A DNA stretch of 64,000 nt from Clostridium hydrogenum. Its GTDB lineage: Bacteria > Bacillota > Clostridia > Clostridiales > Clostridiaceae. Every line of letters starts with the position of its first letter. Within the stretch, counting starts at the first letter, position 1. Shown here piece by piece: positions 1 to 9,142 of the stretch. The notes below the pieces were generated by a model. That model did no database searches and was not told the DNA's origin. It was given only the letters and a program-made list of their open reading frames with translations. The translations under genes and the position numbers were made by a program. The DNA lies in NCBI RefSeq assembly GCF_021432385.1, contig NZ_JAEACT010000004.1, positions 248,001 to 312,000 of the forward strand. The letters run 5' to 3'.

Positions 1-145
1 CAGATAAATACCTTGATCTATTGATTAATTTCTTTAAAAATAATTGTTGTTAATATTATAATTTTCGTATCAACTCTAAAAAGTAGTTATGAGTATGCAC
101 TTAAATTTATGTAATAAAATATAAGTACATTATATACTTGTATAA

Positions 146-1318
146 TTATTTTAGTTTAAAAACAATTTTGCCTTTTGTATTTATATATTCAAAATTAACA
201 CCATCAGTGCTCACTAGTCCTAAACCATTTGAAAATTTATCCGCATATTTTAAATGGGGCTTAAATATATAATTTCCTGATTGATCTATATAATCCTCAT
301 CTGTAGAACTATCCCCTTGAACTAATATAGGTTCATCTGACAATTGAGAAAATACAAATTTAAATTGAGGCTTAACTATCATAACCCCTTTTTTATTGAT
401 AAATCCCCATTTGTAATTTTCCTCAACAGGAGCTAAACCTTCAATATAACCGCCTTCAAATTGGTATTGTGGTTTTATAACAATATTACCTTTTGTATCT
501 ATAAATCCCCACTTATTATGTACATTTATAGAAGCTAGTCCGTTTGAGAAGGACCCCAAAACATTAACTTCAGGCTCCGCAATAAAATTCCCCTTTGTAT
601 CTATAAATCCTAAAGCATTTTTTGTTTTCACAACTGCTAAATTTTCACTAAAATCGCTTGTAAATATTAACCCTTTATCAATAACCTGATTGCCCTTCTC
701 GTCAATATATACTTTTTTATTATCATCAAGCTCAACTGCTGCTAATCCATTATTAAAATTGCTTGCAAGACTAAACTTAGGTTTTATAACTATATTGCCA
801 TTGGTATCTGCAAAACCATACTTTTTATTTTTGCAAATTAATATCATTCCATCAGAAACATTTCCCAATATGTCATAACCTGGTTTTATAATAAATTTAC
901 CGGTTTTGTTAATATAGGCAACATCTCTATTAACAAAAACTTTTGCAACACCATCTTTAAATTGTAGAGCATCATTAAATTGAGGTGAAATAACCATATT
1001 CCCGCTAGAATTTATATAACCCTTTTTACCATTTACCACTACTAAAGCTAAACCGTCACTTGAATTTGATGCGTAATCATATTTGGGATTTACAATAACT
1101 TTGCCTGTTTGATCTATAAATCCCCACTTTACCTTATTTCTATAAGACGGATCTGTATAATATTTACTACTAGATGGAAATGCAATCATTTTCTCATTTG
1201 CATTTACCCCCATATTTGTATTTACATTCTTACTAGATTTATAACTACAGCCATAAAAAGCAATTGATATCAACATTATCATATTTATAATGAATATATT
1301 TTTATTTCTTTTTATCAT
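146..1318 (-). CDS. WG-repeat lipoprotein
   Basis: A secreted, probably membrane-anchored protein of about 390 residues made almost wholly of WG (KWG) beta-repeats. I count about ten units with the pattern (W/Y)GFIDxxGxxVIKPxF, from about residue 65 to the end. The N-terminus has a hydrophobic segment ending in AFYGC, a lipobox with Cys as the likely lipidated residue. The open frame begins at a GTG at 1330, but that codon touches the G-rich ribosome binding site; the ATG at 1318 (MIKRNK) is better spaced. It starts about 30 nt after the response regulator stop, so it may be the last gene of that operon. WG repeats are usually protein-binding; the ligand here is unknown. Family call is secure, function is not. 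Confidence 0.8.
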   Translation of the reverse strand: MIKRNKNIFIINMIMLISIAFYGCSYKSSKNVNTNMGVNANEKMIAFPSSSKYYTDPSYRNKVKWGFIDQTGKVIVNPKYDYASNSSDGLALVVVNGKKGYINSSGNMVISPQFNDALQFKDGVAKVFVNRDVAYINKTGKFIIKPGYDILGNVSDGMILICKNKKYGFADTNGNIVIKPKFSLASNFNNGLAAVELDDNKKVYIDEKGNQVIDKGLIFTSDFSENLAVVKTKNALGFIDTKGNFIAEPEVNVLGSFSNGLASINVHNKWGFIDTKGNIVIKPQYQFEGGYIEGLAPVEENYKWGFINKKGVMIVKPQFKFVFSQLSDEPILVQGDSSTDEDYIDQSGNYIFKPHLKYADKFSNGLGLVSTDGVNFEYINTKGKIVFKLK

Positions 1319-1348
1319 TATTATAATCACCCCCCCATTTAAGCTACC

Positions 1349-1975
1349 TTAATTAAAACTTTTTAAATAAAATATTGCCAGCTGTGTTCTATCTCTTAAA
1401 TTCAACTTTTCCAAAATCATAGTTACATAATTTCTAACAGTTCCATCGCTTATAAATAGTTTGTCACCTATTTCTTTATTTGAAAGTCCATCTGCCACAA
1501 GTTTCATAACCTCAATTTCTCTCTGTGATAAATTAAATTTTGACATATCAACCTTGTGTCCTTCTCTAAGCATTGAAGATATTGAACTTGCAACTTCCTT
1601 TTGAAATACGAAGCTTCCCTTTGAAACGGCCCTTAAGCTTTCAATCATAGTATCTGCTTTTTGATTTTTTAGTATATAACCTTCAGCACCAGATTTTATT
1701 GCTTCCTTTATATACTCATCATCCTTGAAGGTTGTAAGTATAACTATTTTTACTTGATTAAATTTTTCTTTAATGAGCCTTGTACCAATAACACCATCTA
1801 TGTCTGGCATTCTTATATCCATAAGCACAATATCTGGCAGCAGTCTTTTGCAAAGGTTAAATGCTTCTATTCCATTATGAGCTATACCGACAACCTCAAA
1901 ATCATCTTCCATATCCAAAAGTAATTTTAGTCCATCACATACAAGTTCATCATCATCTGCTATTAGTACCTTCAA
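1349..1975 (-). CDS. NarL/FixJ-family response regulator
   Basis: DNA-binding response regulator of about 209 residues. The receiver domain (about 1-120) shows the acidic pocket (ADDDE), the phospho-acceptor Asp in DIVLMDIRMPDIDG, and conserved Thr and Lys in ILTTF and YILKN. A LuxR-type helix-turn-helix (about 145-205) contains LSQREIEVMKLVADGLSNKEIG. It overlaps the 3' end of the histidine kinase gene, its expected partner. The frame opens with GTG at 1990 and 1984, but TTG at 1975 has a GTGGGGGTG ribosome site at good distance and gives a normal N-terminus (KVLIADDD). It likely controls the adjacent ABC exporter, as in Bacillus LnrK-type systems (inference). Confidence 0.9.
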   Translation of the reverse strand: MKVLIADDDELVCDGLKLLLDMEDDFEVVGIAHNGIEAFNLCKRLLPDIVLMDIRMPDIDGVIGTRLIKEKFNQVKIVILTTFKDDEYIKEAIKSGAEGYILKNQKADTMIESLRAVSKGSFVFQKEVASSISSMLREGHKVDMSKFNLSQREIEVMKLVADGLSNKEIGDKLFISDGTVRNYVTMILEKLNLRDRTQLAIFYLKSFN

Positions 1976-3059
1976 ATATTTCACCCCCACTAAAAGGAAT
2001 CACGCAAACTATAGTAAACCCATCATGAGAATCTATAGTAATACTCCCTCCAACATTATTTACTCGTTCACGCATTCCACTTAATCCAAGTCCTTCTTTT
2101 ATATTATTACAGCTTACACCATTATTTTTAATATAAAGCCTTAAATATAACTCATTTATATCAATTGAAATATCCACCTTTGAAGCCCTTGAATATTTAG
2201 CTGTGTTAGTTAAAGCCTCTTTTATATTGGAAGCCATAATTTCAATATAATTAGGCTTAACACTATTAAAATCTCCAGTAAATTTAAGTTCAACAGGGCA
2301 AAAGCTAAAATTACGAATTATATTTTTTATATACTCAATTCCAAGCTTTTCATTAGGCTTAATATTGTGCACCGTATCTCTTATGATAGTCACTGTTTCT
2401 GAAAGTGCATCTATGGATTTTGCTAGTACCTCTTTTGCTTTAAGCGGATTTCTATCCATTAATTTATATGCAGCTTGAAGTTCTATAAGTACACCAGCTG
2501 TTTTATGTCCAACGCTGTCATGTATTTCCCTGGCAATTCTATTTCTCTCACTCACTTCAGCAATATGTACCACTTCTTTAGATGAGTTTAAGAGTTTAAC
2601 TTTAACACCTTCAAGCTCATATCTAAGTCGTCTTTCTTTATCTAATGATTTTTTAAGATTAATTTCCTTTTTTTTAGTTTCTCTAATTACATAGGCAAAC
2701 ATTGAACATACACAGGTTAAAAAAATGATTTTTACTATATCTTGTCCTATATAAAGAAAGTATGTTTCCACTACAGAAACACACACCATTCCAATTAAAT
2801 TTTTTATAACAATAAAATCAAGAGCAGCCACAGGAAGAAGCATTTCAAAATTTTTATTTATATAACACCCTATGCAAATCCATATAAAGCTTACTGCAAC
2901 TGTATATATGGAAGCATTGTATTTTTCTTTATATATATTAATTGCTATAATAACAAGGAGTACAAGAATCTCTTCAAAATACACCTTGTTAGAGCTTACC
3001 ATATTATAAAATGTATAAATTAAAAAAATTAACTTTAATATATAATTTACACGTTTCAT
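1953..3059 (-). CDS. NarL-type sensor histidine kinase
   Basis: Membrane sensor kinase of 368 residues. About five hydrophobic segments fill residues 1-125, followed by a short coiled linker. The HisKA_3 dimerisation domain has the phosphorylated His in RIAREIHDSVGH (about residue 180). The HATPase region has an N-box (EALTNTAKYS) and a G-box (GLGLSGMRERV). There is no large extracellular loop, so the input is probably sensed within or near the membrane, as in LiaS/DesK-like kinases. It lies 8 nt downstream of a permease gene and overlaps the response regulator, so exporter and signalling genes form one transcription unit. Antibiotic or lipid stress sensing is inferred from this layout only. 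Confidence 0.9.
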   Translation of the reverse strand: MKRVNYILKLIFLIYTFYNMVSSNKVYFEEILVLLVIIAINIYKEKYNASIYTVAVSFIWICIGCYINKNFEMLLPVAALDFIVIKNLIGMVCVSVVETYFLYIGQDIVKIIFLTCVCSMFAYVIRETKKKEINLKKSLDKERRLRYELEGVKVKLLNSSKEVVHIAEVSERNRIAREIHDSVGHKTAGVLIELQAAYKLMDRNPLKAKEVLAKSIDALSETVTIIRDTVHNIKPNEKLGIEYIKNIIRNFSFCPVELKFTGDFNSVKPNYIEIMASNIKEALTNTAKYSRASKVDISIDINELYLRLYIKNNGVSCNNIKEGLGLSGMRERVNNVGGSITIDSHDGFTIVCVIPFSGGEIFEGTNSR

Positions 3060-3067
3060 TCTATCTC

Positions 3068-4159
3068 CTATTCTTCAAAATCACTTTTTCTCCATGTTCC
3101 AAGTAAAAAAAACACTGCTGCAAATGCTAAAAGTATTGCTGCTTCTTTACCTATAGAATTAAAATTATCATTATTTAATATTTTTTTAACAGCTTCCATT
3201 GCCCAAGTTGTCGGTAATGCCTTTGAAATATTTTTAATTATATCACTTGAAGGCGTCATTCCCCAACAGCCGCTAAGCATAGTCATTACTGTAACCACTC
3301 CTATTCCCGATATTACGGCCTTTGTTTCATCTTTACAAATGGAACTTACTGCAATGCCAAAGGATACGCTTACAAATGACATTAATATTAGTAATCCAAG
3401 CATATTAAATATAGATTTACCTGAATAAATTCCAAACCCATATACGATTACTAAAGTCAAAACAAGTATTTGAATTATTGAAATAAATATAAAACTAAGT
3501 ATTGTTTGAAACATGTAACTTTTTAAAGATATGGGTGCATTTAATGATCTGTATAATGTTTTCTTCTTTTTATCTGTTAATATAATAGTTGACGTAAATA
3601 TTGAAGAAAACATTACAAATTGAATTACTAGCCCCCATATTACCACTACAATATTATCGCTTTTCGAAAACTTATTAGTTAATTTAACTTTTGGTATTTT
3701 TTTAATACCTTCATAAAACACTGTACTATTGCCATGTGATATTTTTGCAATACTTTTAGCTGGATAAATAAAGCTGTTAATTATTACTCCCATTACTCCT
3801 GCGCAATCAGAATTTTTCTTTTCGTACCCAATAATTTTTTTACTTTTTAAATTCATTATATCATAAGTGTAATTATGAGGTATAATAAGCACATAATCAA
3901 ATTTTGAATTATTAATATCATTTTTAATATCAATTTTATTTATCTTAGTTATATCAAGATTACCTTTCATATTTTGAATAAAAATTCTTGAAAACTTAGT
4001 ATTATCACTATCAACTATTCCCAAATTTAAAATTTTTGCATTAGATCCTGAATTCAGTATTATCGCTGGTATAATTGCAATAAATGGTACTATTAAAAGC
4101 ATTGCAATCTGAACCTTATTTTTAACTAGCCTTTTTAAGCTATTAATAAATATATTCAA
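3068..4159 (-). CDS. ABC-2 type transporter permease (second)
   Basis: Integral membrane permease of 363 residues. An N-terminal segment (about 15-36) is followed by an extracellular stretch of about 130 residues and then five or six transmembrane segments from about residue 170, the ABC-2/YhaP-like arrangement. A cytoplasmic KKKKTLYRSL stretch precedes the membrane block, as in many drug-export permeases. The start overlaps the stop of the upstream permease by 4 nt, and the kinase follows after 8 nt. It likely pairs with that permease and the ATPase to make a heteromeric exporter. The substrate cannot be read from the sequence. Confidence 0.85.
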   Translation of the reverse strand: MNIFINSLKRLVKNKVQIAMLLIVPFIAIIPAIILNSGSNAKILNLGIVDSDNTKFSRIFIQNMKGNLDITKINKIDIKNDINNSKFDYVLIIPHNYTYDIMNLKSKKIIGYEKKNSDCAGVMGVIINSFIYPAKSIAKISHGNSTVFYEGIKKIPKVKLTNKFSKSDNIVVVIWGLVIQFVMFSSIFTSTIILTDKKKKTLYRSLNAPISLKSYMFQTILSFIFISIIQILVLTLVIVYGFGIYSGKSIFNMLGLLILMSFVSVSFGIAVSSICKDETKAVISGIGVVTVMTMLSGCWGMTPSSDIIKNISKALPTTWAMEAVKKILNNDNFNSIGKEAAILLAFAAVFFLLGTWRKSDFEE

Positions 4160-4944
4160 TTTAACACCTTCTTGCCTATAAATAGTGACATTACAAACAT
4201 AGTAGCTGCCGATATAAACAGTATTATAAGTGCATTTTCCGAACTTGTTGTCACTGCTTTTATTACATAATTATGAAAAGATAACTTGCTAATACTCTCT
4301 AAATCACCTCTTATTTTAATTGGTGAAAAAGCTCCTACATATACTGGAAAAATCATAAAGAAATTTACTACAAAAGTAAGAAGTGCACACATATATATGT
4401 TTTTTGAAATTCCAGTAATAACAATTCCAAAACTATTTTCTATTACTAAAAATAAAGCTATAGCTGCAAAAATAATCAGTTTATTTTTTCCCCAATTAGT
4501 ATTAAAAAGTAAACTAGTTATAATTACTAATACAAATGCAAATATACTCATGCTTACTATACTTCCTACTGACCTTCCAAATAAAATCTTTATCTTTGTT
4601 ATTGGTAATGACTTTAATCTAGTATTAATTCCATTTTTTAAATCGTGAATTATCAAATAACTGCTTAAAACTGCTCCATAAAAAAGAGACAAAAGTATTG
4701 ATCCCATAGTTACTTTATCATTTGTTGACACTATACTTTCATCAGCATTTATCACATTATTTTGAAGATTAACTTTGCTTTGTTCTATCTGTGATTTAGT
4801 TAAACCCTTGCTTATTTTATTATCTACAGATCCTACTAACACACATGTAATCAATAAAGGTGCTGCAATAAAGGCAATAACTGCCAGTGGATTCCTTATA
4901 CACTTAATTATAGTATAACGAGCTGTAACCAATATGCTCTCCAA
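4156..4944 (-). CDS. ABC-2 type transporter permease (first)
   Basis: Integral membrane permease of 262 residues with an N-terminal segment (about 17-38), a short external loop, and five further hydrophobic segments (from about residue 85 to the end). The pattern SLFYGAVLSSYLIIHDLKNG and RLKSLPITKIKILFGR matches ABC-2 permeases of the DrrB/LnrM type. It lies 12 nt downstream of the ATPase gene and overlaps the next permease by 4 nt, so the three genes are translationally linked. It is shorter than its partner because the external domain is small. Membrane component of an exporter; substrate unknown. Confidence 0.85.
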   Translation of the reverse strand: MESILVTARYTIIKCIRNPLAVIAFIAAPLLITCVLVGSVDNKISKGLTKSQIEQSKVNLQNNVINADESIVSTNDKVTMGSILLSLFYGAVLSSYLIIHDLKNGINTRLKSLPITKIKILFGRSVGSIVSMSIFAFVLVIITSLLFNTNWGKNKLIIFAAIALFLVIENSFGIVITGISKNIYMCALLTFVVNFFMIFPVYVGAFSPIKIRGDLESISKLSFHNYVIKAVTTSSENALIILFISAATMFVMSLFIGKKVLN

Positions 4945-4956
4945 TTAAGTCCCCTC

Positions 4957-5898
4957 CTAATCCCTAAGTGTTCTGCCAGTAAGTGTTAAAAACACACTTT
5001 CAAGCGTAGGCTTTTCAACATTTAAGGATAAAACTTCAACATTATTTTGCAAAATTATTTCCAGTATTCTTCCTAATATATTGCTATTTTTTTTAGATAT
5101 AATATTAAGCTTATTATCATTAAAAAAACAATCTGTTACGTCATCTATTTTTTTTATTTTCTCTATGATAGTGTAATTCACTCCTGACAATTCTAAATCT
5201 ATTTTCTCATTAACTGCTGCAAGTGATTTTAATTCATCTTTGGTTCCCTTAGCTATAATTCTTCCATGATCAATTATTAAAATTCTCGTACATAGTTCCT
5301 CTACTTCCTCCATGTAATGTGAAGTATATATTATTGTAGATCCCATTTCATTCAGTTTCTTTATAGAGTTTAAAATATAATTTCTTGACTGAGGGTCAAT
5401 TCCAACAGTAGGCTCATCCATTATTATAAGCCTAGGCCTGTGAACTATTGCGCAAGCTATATTAAGTCTTCTCTTCATTCCACCAGAAAATTTTTTAGGA
5501 TAATCTTTCCCCTTATCTACAAGATCTACAAATTCCAAAGCCTCATGAATTCTATCCTTAAGTTCACTTCCTTTTAAACCATAAAGTCTTCCAAAGTAAT
5601 CAAGGTTCTCATAGGCAGTTAGATCCTCATATACTGCTATATCTTGAGGTACAACCCCTATTTGTTTTTTAATTTCTTTTTCATGAGTTTTCATATCAAG
5701 TCCAAATATTTTAATTTCTCCACTGTCAAGTTTACTCATACCTGTAATTGCACTTATTGTTGTTGTCTTTCCTGCTCCATTAGGCCCTAAAAATCCTAAA
5801 ATTTCTCCCTCTTCAATTTCTATATTCAAATTGTCAACGGCTAAAAAATCCTTATAACGCTTAACTAAATTTTTCACTTCTAATAACAACCTTACCAC
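4957..5898 (-). CDS. ABC transporter ATP-binding protein (DrrA/LnrL-like)
   Basis: Cytoplasmic ATPase of about 310 residues that powers the two downstream permeases. It has Walker A GPNGAGKTT, a Q-loop in VVPQD, the signature FSGGMKRRL, Walker B LIIMDEPTVGID and a switch His in YTSHYMEE. A C-terminal extension (about 225-313), ending LESVFLTLTGRTLRD, is typical of DrrA-type drug-export ATPases. The frame opens at GTG 5898; TTG 5889 is an alternative start with better spacing from AAGGGG. It is the first gene of a five- or six-gene unit (ATPase, permease, permease, kinase, regulator, possibly the WG lipoprotein). Element A1 lies directly upstream, between this gene and any distal promoter. Confidence 0.9.
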   Translation of the reverse strand: MVRLLLEVKNLVKRYKDFLAVDNLNIEIEEGEILGFLGPNGAGKTTTISAITGMSKLDSGEIKIFGLDMKTHEKEIKKQIGVVPQDIAVYEDLTAYENLDYFGRLYGLKGSELKDRIHEALEFVDLVDKGKDYPKKFSGGMKRRLNIACAIVHRPRLIIMDEPTVGIDPQSRNYILNSIKKLNEMGSTIIYTSHYMEEVEELCTRILIIDHGRIIAKGTKDELKSLAAVNEKIDLELSGVNYTIIEKIKKIDDVTDCFFNDNKLNIISKKNSNILGRILEIILQNNVEVLSLNVEKPTLESVFLTLTGRTLRD

Positions 5899-5907
5899 CC
5901 CTTATTT

Positions 5908-6103
5908 CAGAGTACAGTTGACAGAGTACAGAGTACAGTGAAGGATAATTTTCTGCTAATGCAGAAAATTTTCAAACTTAATGGGCTATCGCCCAAACCT
6001 ATAGGCTTCAGCTTCGCTGAAGTTTTTTAATTCTGAGATTTATCTGACGTAAGGAAGATAAATCCACATTCATTGTACTCTGTACTCTGTACTTTGTTCT
6101 CTG
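5908..6103. repeat. Palindromic element A, copy 1 (subfamily I)
   Basis: Imperfect palindrome of 196 bp. Each arm has four 7-bp units (consensus CARAGTA; the second left unit is CAGTTGA), followed by CAGTGAAGG or its counterpart. Inside are a TTTTCTGC/GCAGAAAA hairpin, a GGGC..GCCC hairpin, a CTTCAGC/GCTGAAG hairpin and a GATTTATCT..AGATAAATC hairpin. It occupies the gap upstream of the ABC exporter operon. There is no open frame of note. Confidence 0.9.
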
Positions 6104-6267
6104 TTTTCTATGTTTCTATAATAAATCATTTTCTTCAAATACTACAGTTACATGGAGAATATTATTACTATGACAAATGTCATAAGACATCTTAAATAAA
6201 ATTTTGACTATTCAAACAAAAGTGCTAACATATACTTGTATTAAATTTTACACAGGAGGCATTTTTC

Positions 6268-6915
6268 ATGGAACAAGATATTGCTTATAAAGTAATAAAT
6301 AATACACCCATTTTTAAATGCAGCTTTTGTAACAGTTGTACAAGCATGGAAAGCAAAAATATGCTTGGCATTAAACGTGGGTGCTGTTTCTATTTTCCCA
6401 AATATTCACTTATAGACATTAAAAACATATTAAAATTTAACAGGGATTTTTTATTTAAATTGATTACTAAAGAAAACGTAGTCACTCATGACTATTTTAT
6501 AGAAGTTAAAGGTACCTTTGATAAAGCAACGTACAGTAACTTTCTAAAAAATTCCACCGAAGAAGAAACTCTAAAGTACAGAAACTTTGATAAAACTCTC
6601 TTTTTCAAAAAGTGCTTTTTTGTAACTTCTAATGGTTGCTCTATTGATTTTAGGTTAAGACCTCATCAATGTAATCTCTATTTATGCCGTAAAATAACAA
6701 CCAATCCTAATTATTTGTATAAAAAATATTCAAGAGAGCGAAAAGACTATTTTGCTTATTGTAATTATATAAACACTTTACTTATACAATACCTTCAAGA
6801 AAACCTTTTAACTTTAAAAAGTAATTTTAAACAATCTGTGAACTTTTTAGAAAATATCAAAATTAATGATTTCCTTTTTTCTAAACTTGAACCTCTTACA
6901 TTCCCTTGTAAATAA
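6268..6915 (+). CDS. YkgJ-like cysteine-cluster protein
   Basis: Cytoplasmic protein of 215 residues with 12 or more cysteines: CSFCNSC near residue 19, GCC near 38, KKCFF and NGC near 115-125, and RPHQCNLYLC near 132-141. This spacing resembles YkgJ/UPF0153-type cysteine-cluster proteins, thought to bind zinc or an Fe-S cluster. The start is set by ACAGGAGGC seven bases before the ATG. It stands alone between A1 and the 3D-domain gene, in the opposite orientation to the ABC operon. The family match rests on cysteine spacing and the (R)P..C.LY.C motif only; molecular function is unknown. Confidence 0.55.
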   Translation: MEQDIAYKVINNTPIFKCSFCNSCTSMESKNMLGIKRGCCFYFPKYSLIDIKNILKFNRDFLFKLITKENVVTHDYFIEVKGTFDKATYSNFLKNSTEEETLKYRNFDKTLFFKKCFFVTSNGCSIDFRLRPHQCNLYLCRKITTNPNYLYKKYSRERKDYFAYCNYINTLLIQYLQENLLTLKSNFKQSVNFLENIKINDFLFSKLEPLTFPCK

Positions 6916-7098
6916 ACGCTTTATACGTAGTAACATTTATTTAATCCTTTTAGTTAATTTTTAACATATAATACTTTTTCATACACATGGCGTTTTTTTT
7001 ACAGAATTTTGATATCATATTATGGTATAATAAAAACTGTTAATATTTTTTTTGCACAACAACCCCCAAATAACAAACATATTTAAGGAGGACGTCAT

Positions 7099-8124
7099 TT
7101 GAATAAAAAAGCATTATCTTTTGTTTTGGTACTAGCTTTAATATTTACACTGAATACAAGTGTATTTGCTTCACCATCAGATAGTACTTCAGATGAACTA
7201 AAACAAACACAAAATACTAAGAAAAATTTAGAAGCCAAAGTCAGTAATTTAGATACTGAAATTAACGGTGTACTAAAAAAAATTGATGATAATAAAAAAA
7301 ATATGAATAAACTTGCAGCTAAAATGAAAGATTCACAATTGCAATTAAAAGCTACAGAAAATAAACTCAAAGATCAACAATATTTACTTCAAAAAAGAGT
7401 ACGAGCAATGTACATGAATGATAATAGTAGTTATTTACAAATATTGCTTTCTTCTAAAAATTTTAGTGATTTTCTATCAAATGTAAACACTATAACTAGC
7501 GTAATGAACTATGATAACAATATTGTAAGTAATGTTCAAACAGAGCGAAAAAACCTACTTAACGAAAAAGAAAGTTTAAATTCTGAAAACCAAAAATTAA
7601 TGAGTTTAAAAGCTAGTAATGAATCGATTTTGTCAAATTTAAGTAGTGATATAAAACAAGAAAAGACTCTTCTTGCCAGTGCAAATGAAAAGGAAAAAAC
7701 GTTGATAGCTAAGCAACAGGCTGAAGCCGCCGCTGCAGCAGCAGCTAAAGCTAAAGCAGCAGCAATTGCTGCTCAGAAAAATTCTACTGTAGCTAGTAGT
7801 GTGGCAGTAACAAACGTATCTATATTAGCAGGCCCAGCTTCCGCTAGAAAAACAATTTCCGTCGTTGCTACTGCATATTCAGATAATGGATATACCTCTA
7901 ACGGAATGCAAACCACACGAAATCCAGGCGGTTATAGTACTATAGCAGTTGATCCTAGCGTTATTCCCATAAATTCAAAAGTTTATGTACAAGGCTATGG
8001 TTATGCTATAGCAGCTGATACTGGTAGTGCTATTAGAGGAGATAGAATAGACTTATATTTTCCGACTAATACAGAGTGCGAAAATTGGGGGGCACGAACT
8101 GTTACCGTTACTATAATAGGATAG
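7099..8124 (+). CDS. Secreted coiled-coil protein with C-terminal 3D domain
   Basis: Exported cell-wall protein of 341 residues, probably a peptidoglycan-active enzyme. Residues 1-25 are a signal peptide ending VFAS. Residues about 32-215 form a long coiled coil like the N-terminus of CwlO/PcsB proteins, then an alanine-rich linker (about 207-225). The C-terminal 3D domain (about 250-341) holds the three expected aspartates in AVDPSVIP, AADTGSAIRG and DRIDLYF, as in YocH-type lytic enzymes. TTG is the start codon, supported by AAGGAGGACG six or seven bases upstream. A compact hairpin terminator follows the stop. Single-gene unit. Confidence 0.88.
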   Translation: MNKKALSFVLVLALIFTLNTSVFASPSDSTSDELKQTQNTKKNLEAKVSNLDTEINGVLKKIDDNKKNMNKLAAKMKDSQLQLKATENKLKDQQYLLQKRVRAMYMNDNSSYLQILLSSKNFSDFLSNVNTITSVMNYDNNIVSNVQTERKNLLNEKESLNSENQKLMSLKASNESILSNLSSDIKQEKTLLASANEKEKTLIAKQQAEAAAAAAAKAKAAAIAAQKNSTVASSVAVTNVSILAGPASARKTISVVATAYSDNGYTSNGMQTTRNPGGYSTIAVDPSVIPINSKVYVQGYGYAIAADTGSAIRGDRIDLYFPTNTECENWGARTVTVTIIG

Positions 8125-8140
8125 TTATAAATTTAAATAA

Positions 8141-8166
8141 AAGGTGCTGTTGCACCTTTTATTTAA
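8141..8166 (+). terminator. Rho-independent terminator of the 3D-domain gene
   Basis: Hairpin AAAGGTGC-tgtt-GCACCTTTT followed by an AT-rich tail, 16 nt after the stop. The GGTGCTGTTGCACC core and the sequence just downstream (ATACACAAATTTTAAA) resemble the left end of family B near 33606, so it may be built from an old B end. Confidence 0.7.
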
Positions 8167-8198
8167 TACACAAATTTTAAATATTGAGAAACTTTATT

Positions 8199-8415
8199 CA
8201 GAGTACAGCTGACAGAGTACATAGTACAGTGAAAGGATGATTTTCTTCCGCCTTGCTACAGAAAATCTTACAACTTATTTTTTGATTGCTTACACAATCG
8301 CTATATTATCAATGTTGTTCAGCGGAGCTGACAACATTTAAGTTTAAGATTTACCTGACGTAAGGAAAGGTAAATCATCCTTCTTTGTACTCTGTACTTT
8401 GTACTTTGTACTCTG
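8199..8415. repeat. Palindromic element A, copy 2 (subfamily II)
   Basis: Palindrome of 217 bp with four heptads per arm (left unit 2 is CAGCTGA, unit 4 CATAGTA). Internal hairpins in order: GATTTTC..GAAAATC; GATTG..CAATC; TGTTGTTCAGC..GCTGACAACA; GATTTACCT..AGGTAAATC. It fills most of the gap between the 3D-domain gene and the TetR gene. Confidence 0.9.
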
Positions 8416-8462
8416 TTTTTTTCCCCCATCTGTTGACACATTAGATTTATAGTGCTAGAATT

Positions 8463-8483
8463 TTATTAAACAGTGTTTAATAA
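8463..8483. promoter_or_regulatory. Probable TetR operator
   Basis: Perfect inverted repeat TTATTAAAC-agt-GTTTAATAA, 33 nt upstream of the TetR start codon. Size and position fit an autoregulatory TetR operator. Confidence 0.65.
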
Positions 8484-8516
8484 ATAAACTTTATTTAATA
8501 GCTTAGGAGTGTTACT

Positions 8517-9140
8517 ATGGGAATTACTGAAAGAAGAAATGCTGAAAAAGATGCCTTACGAAAAAAAATTATAGATGCTGCAAGTGAGATACTGATAAAT
8601 GAAGGTTATGAAAATTTATCAATTAGAAAAATAGCAGCAAAGATAGAGTATTCTCCAGGAATTATCTATCATTATTTTAAAGATAAATCTGAAATATTAA
8701 AATTTATATTAAAAGATGGACAAAGCAAAATCACTAAAATTATAAACGAAATTTCAATTGATGAAAATGAACCCGAAGTTGCAATTACTAATGTTCTAAG
8801 AAAATATATTGAATTTATATTAGAAGAAAAAGAACAATATAGAGCTCTTTTAATGAGCAATTTAGACGGAACAGACTCAAGTGTAAAAATGCTATACGCT
8901 GGAGTTTCAAAAGATAAAAAAACAATAGGTTCTATGTGTGACTGCATTCAAATAGGTATTAATAATGGCAGATTTAAAAAAGTTGACCTTGAATTAACTG
9001 CTCAAATTATATGGACATCAACCTACGGACTTATATCTAGATTAATAATTGAGAAAGACATCCCAAAGGAGCAGCAAAACAAGTTGATAGAACACCATTT
9101 GCAATTTATTATAAATGGATTGATCGGAGGTAAAGATTAA
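8517..9140 (+). CDS. TetR/AcrR-family transcriptional regulator
   Basis: DNA-binding repressor of 207 residues. The N-terminal helix-turn-helix (about 15-60) reads LSIRKIAAKIEYSPGIIYHY, the canonical TetR recognition helix. The C-terminal ligand domain is divergent, as usual. TTAGGAGTG precedes the ATG. The next gene (membrane-anchored flavodoxin) begins 2 nt after the stop and a CDP-alcohol phosphotransferase gene overlaps that, so it heads a three-gene operon. A 21-bp palindrome just upstream suggests autoregulation. The inducer is unknown. Confidence 0.9.
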   Translation: MGITERRNAEKDALRKKIIDAASEILINEGYENLSIRKIAAKIEYSPGIIYHYFKDKSEILKFILKDGQSKITKIINEISIDENEPEVAITNVLRKYIEFILEEKEQYRALLMSNLDGTDSSVKMLYAGVSKDKKTIGSMCDCIQIGINNGRFKKVDLELTAQIIWTSTYGLISRLIIEKDIPKEQQNKLIEHHLQFIINGLIGGKD

Positions 9141-9142
9141 TT

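Noticed and set aside
1..145. A partial gene at the window start
   Set aside because: Short AT-rich stretch with stops in all frames; nothing supported.
5908..6103. Heptad arms as a CRISPR array or simple microsatellite
   Set aside because: Units are 7 bp with no spacers, always four per arm and inverted on the other side; this is a palindrome, not an array.
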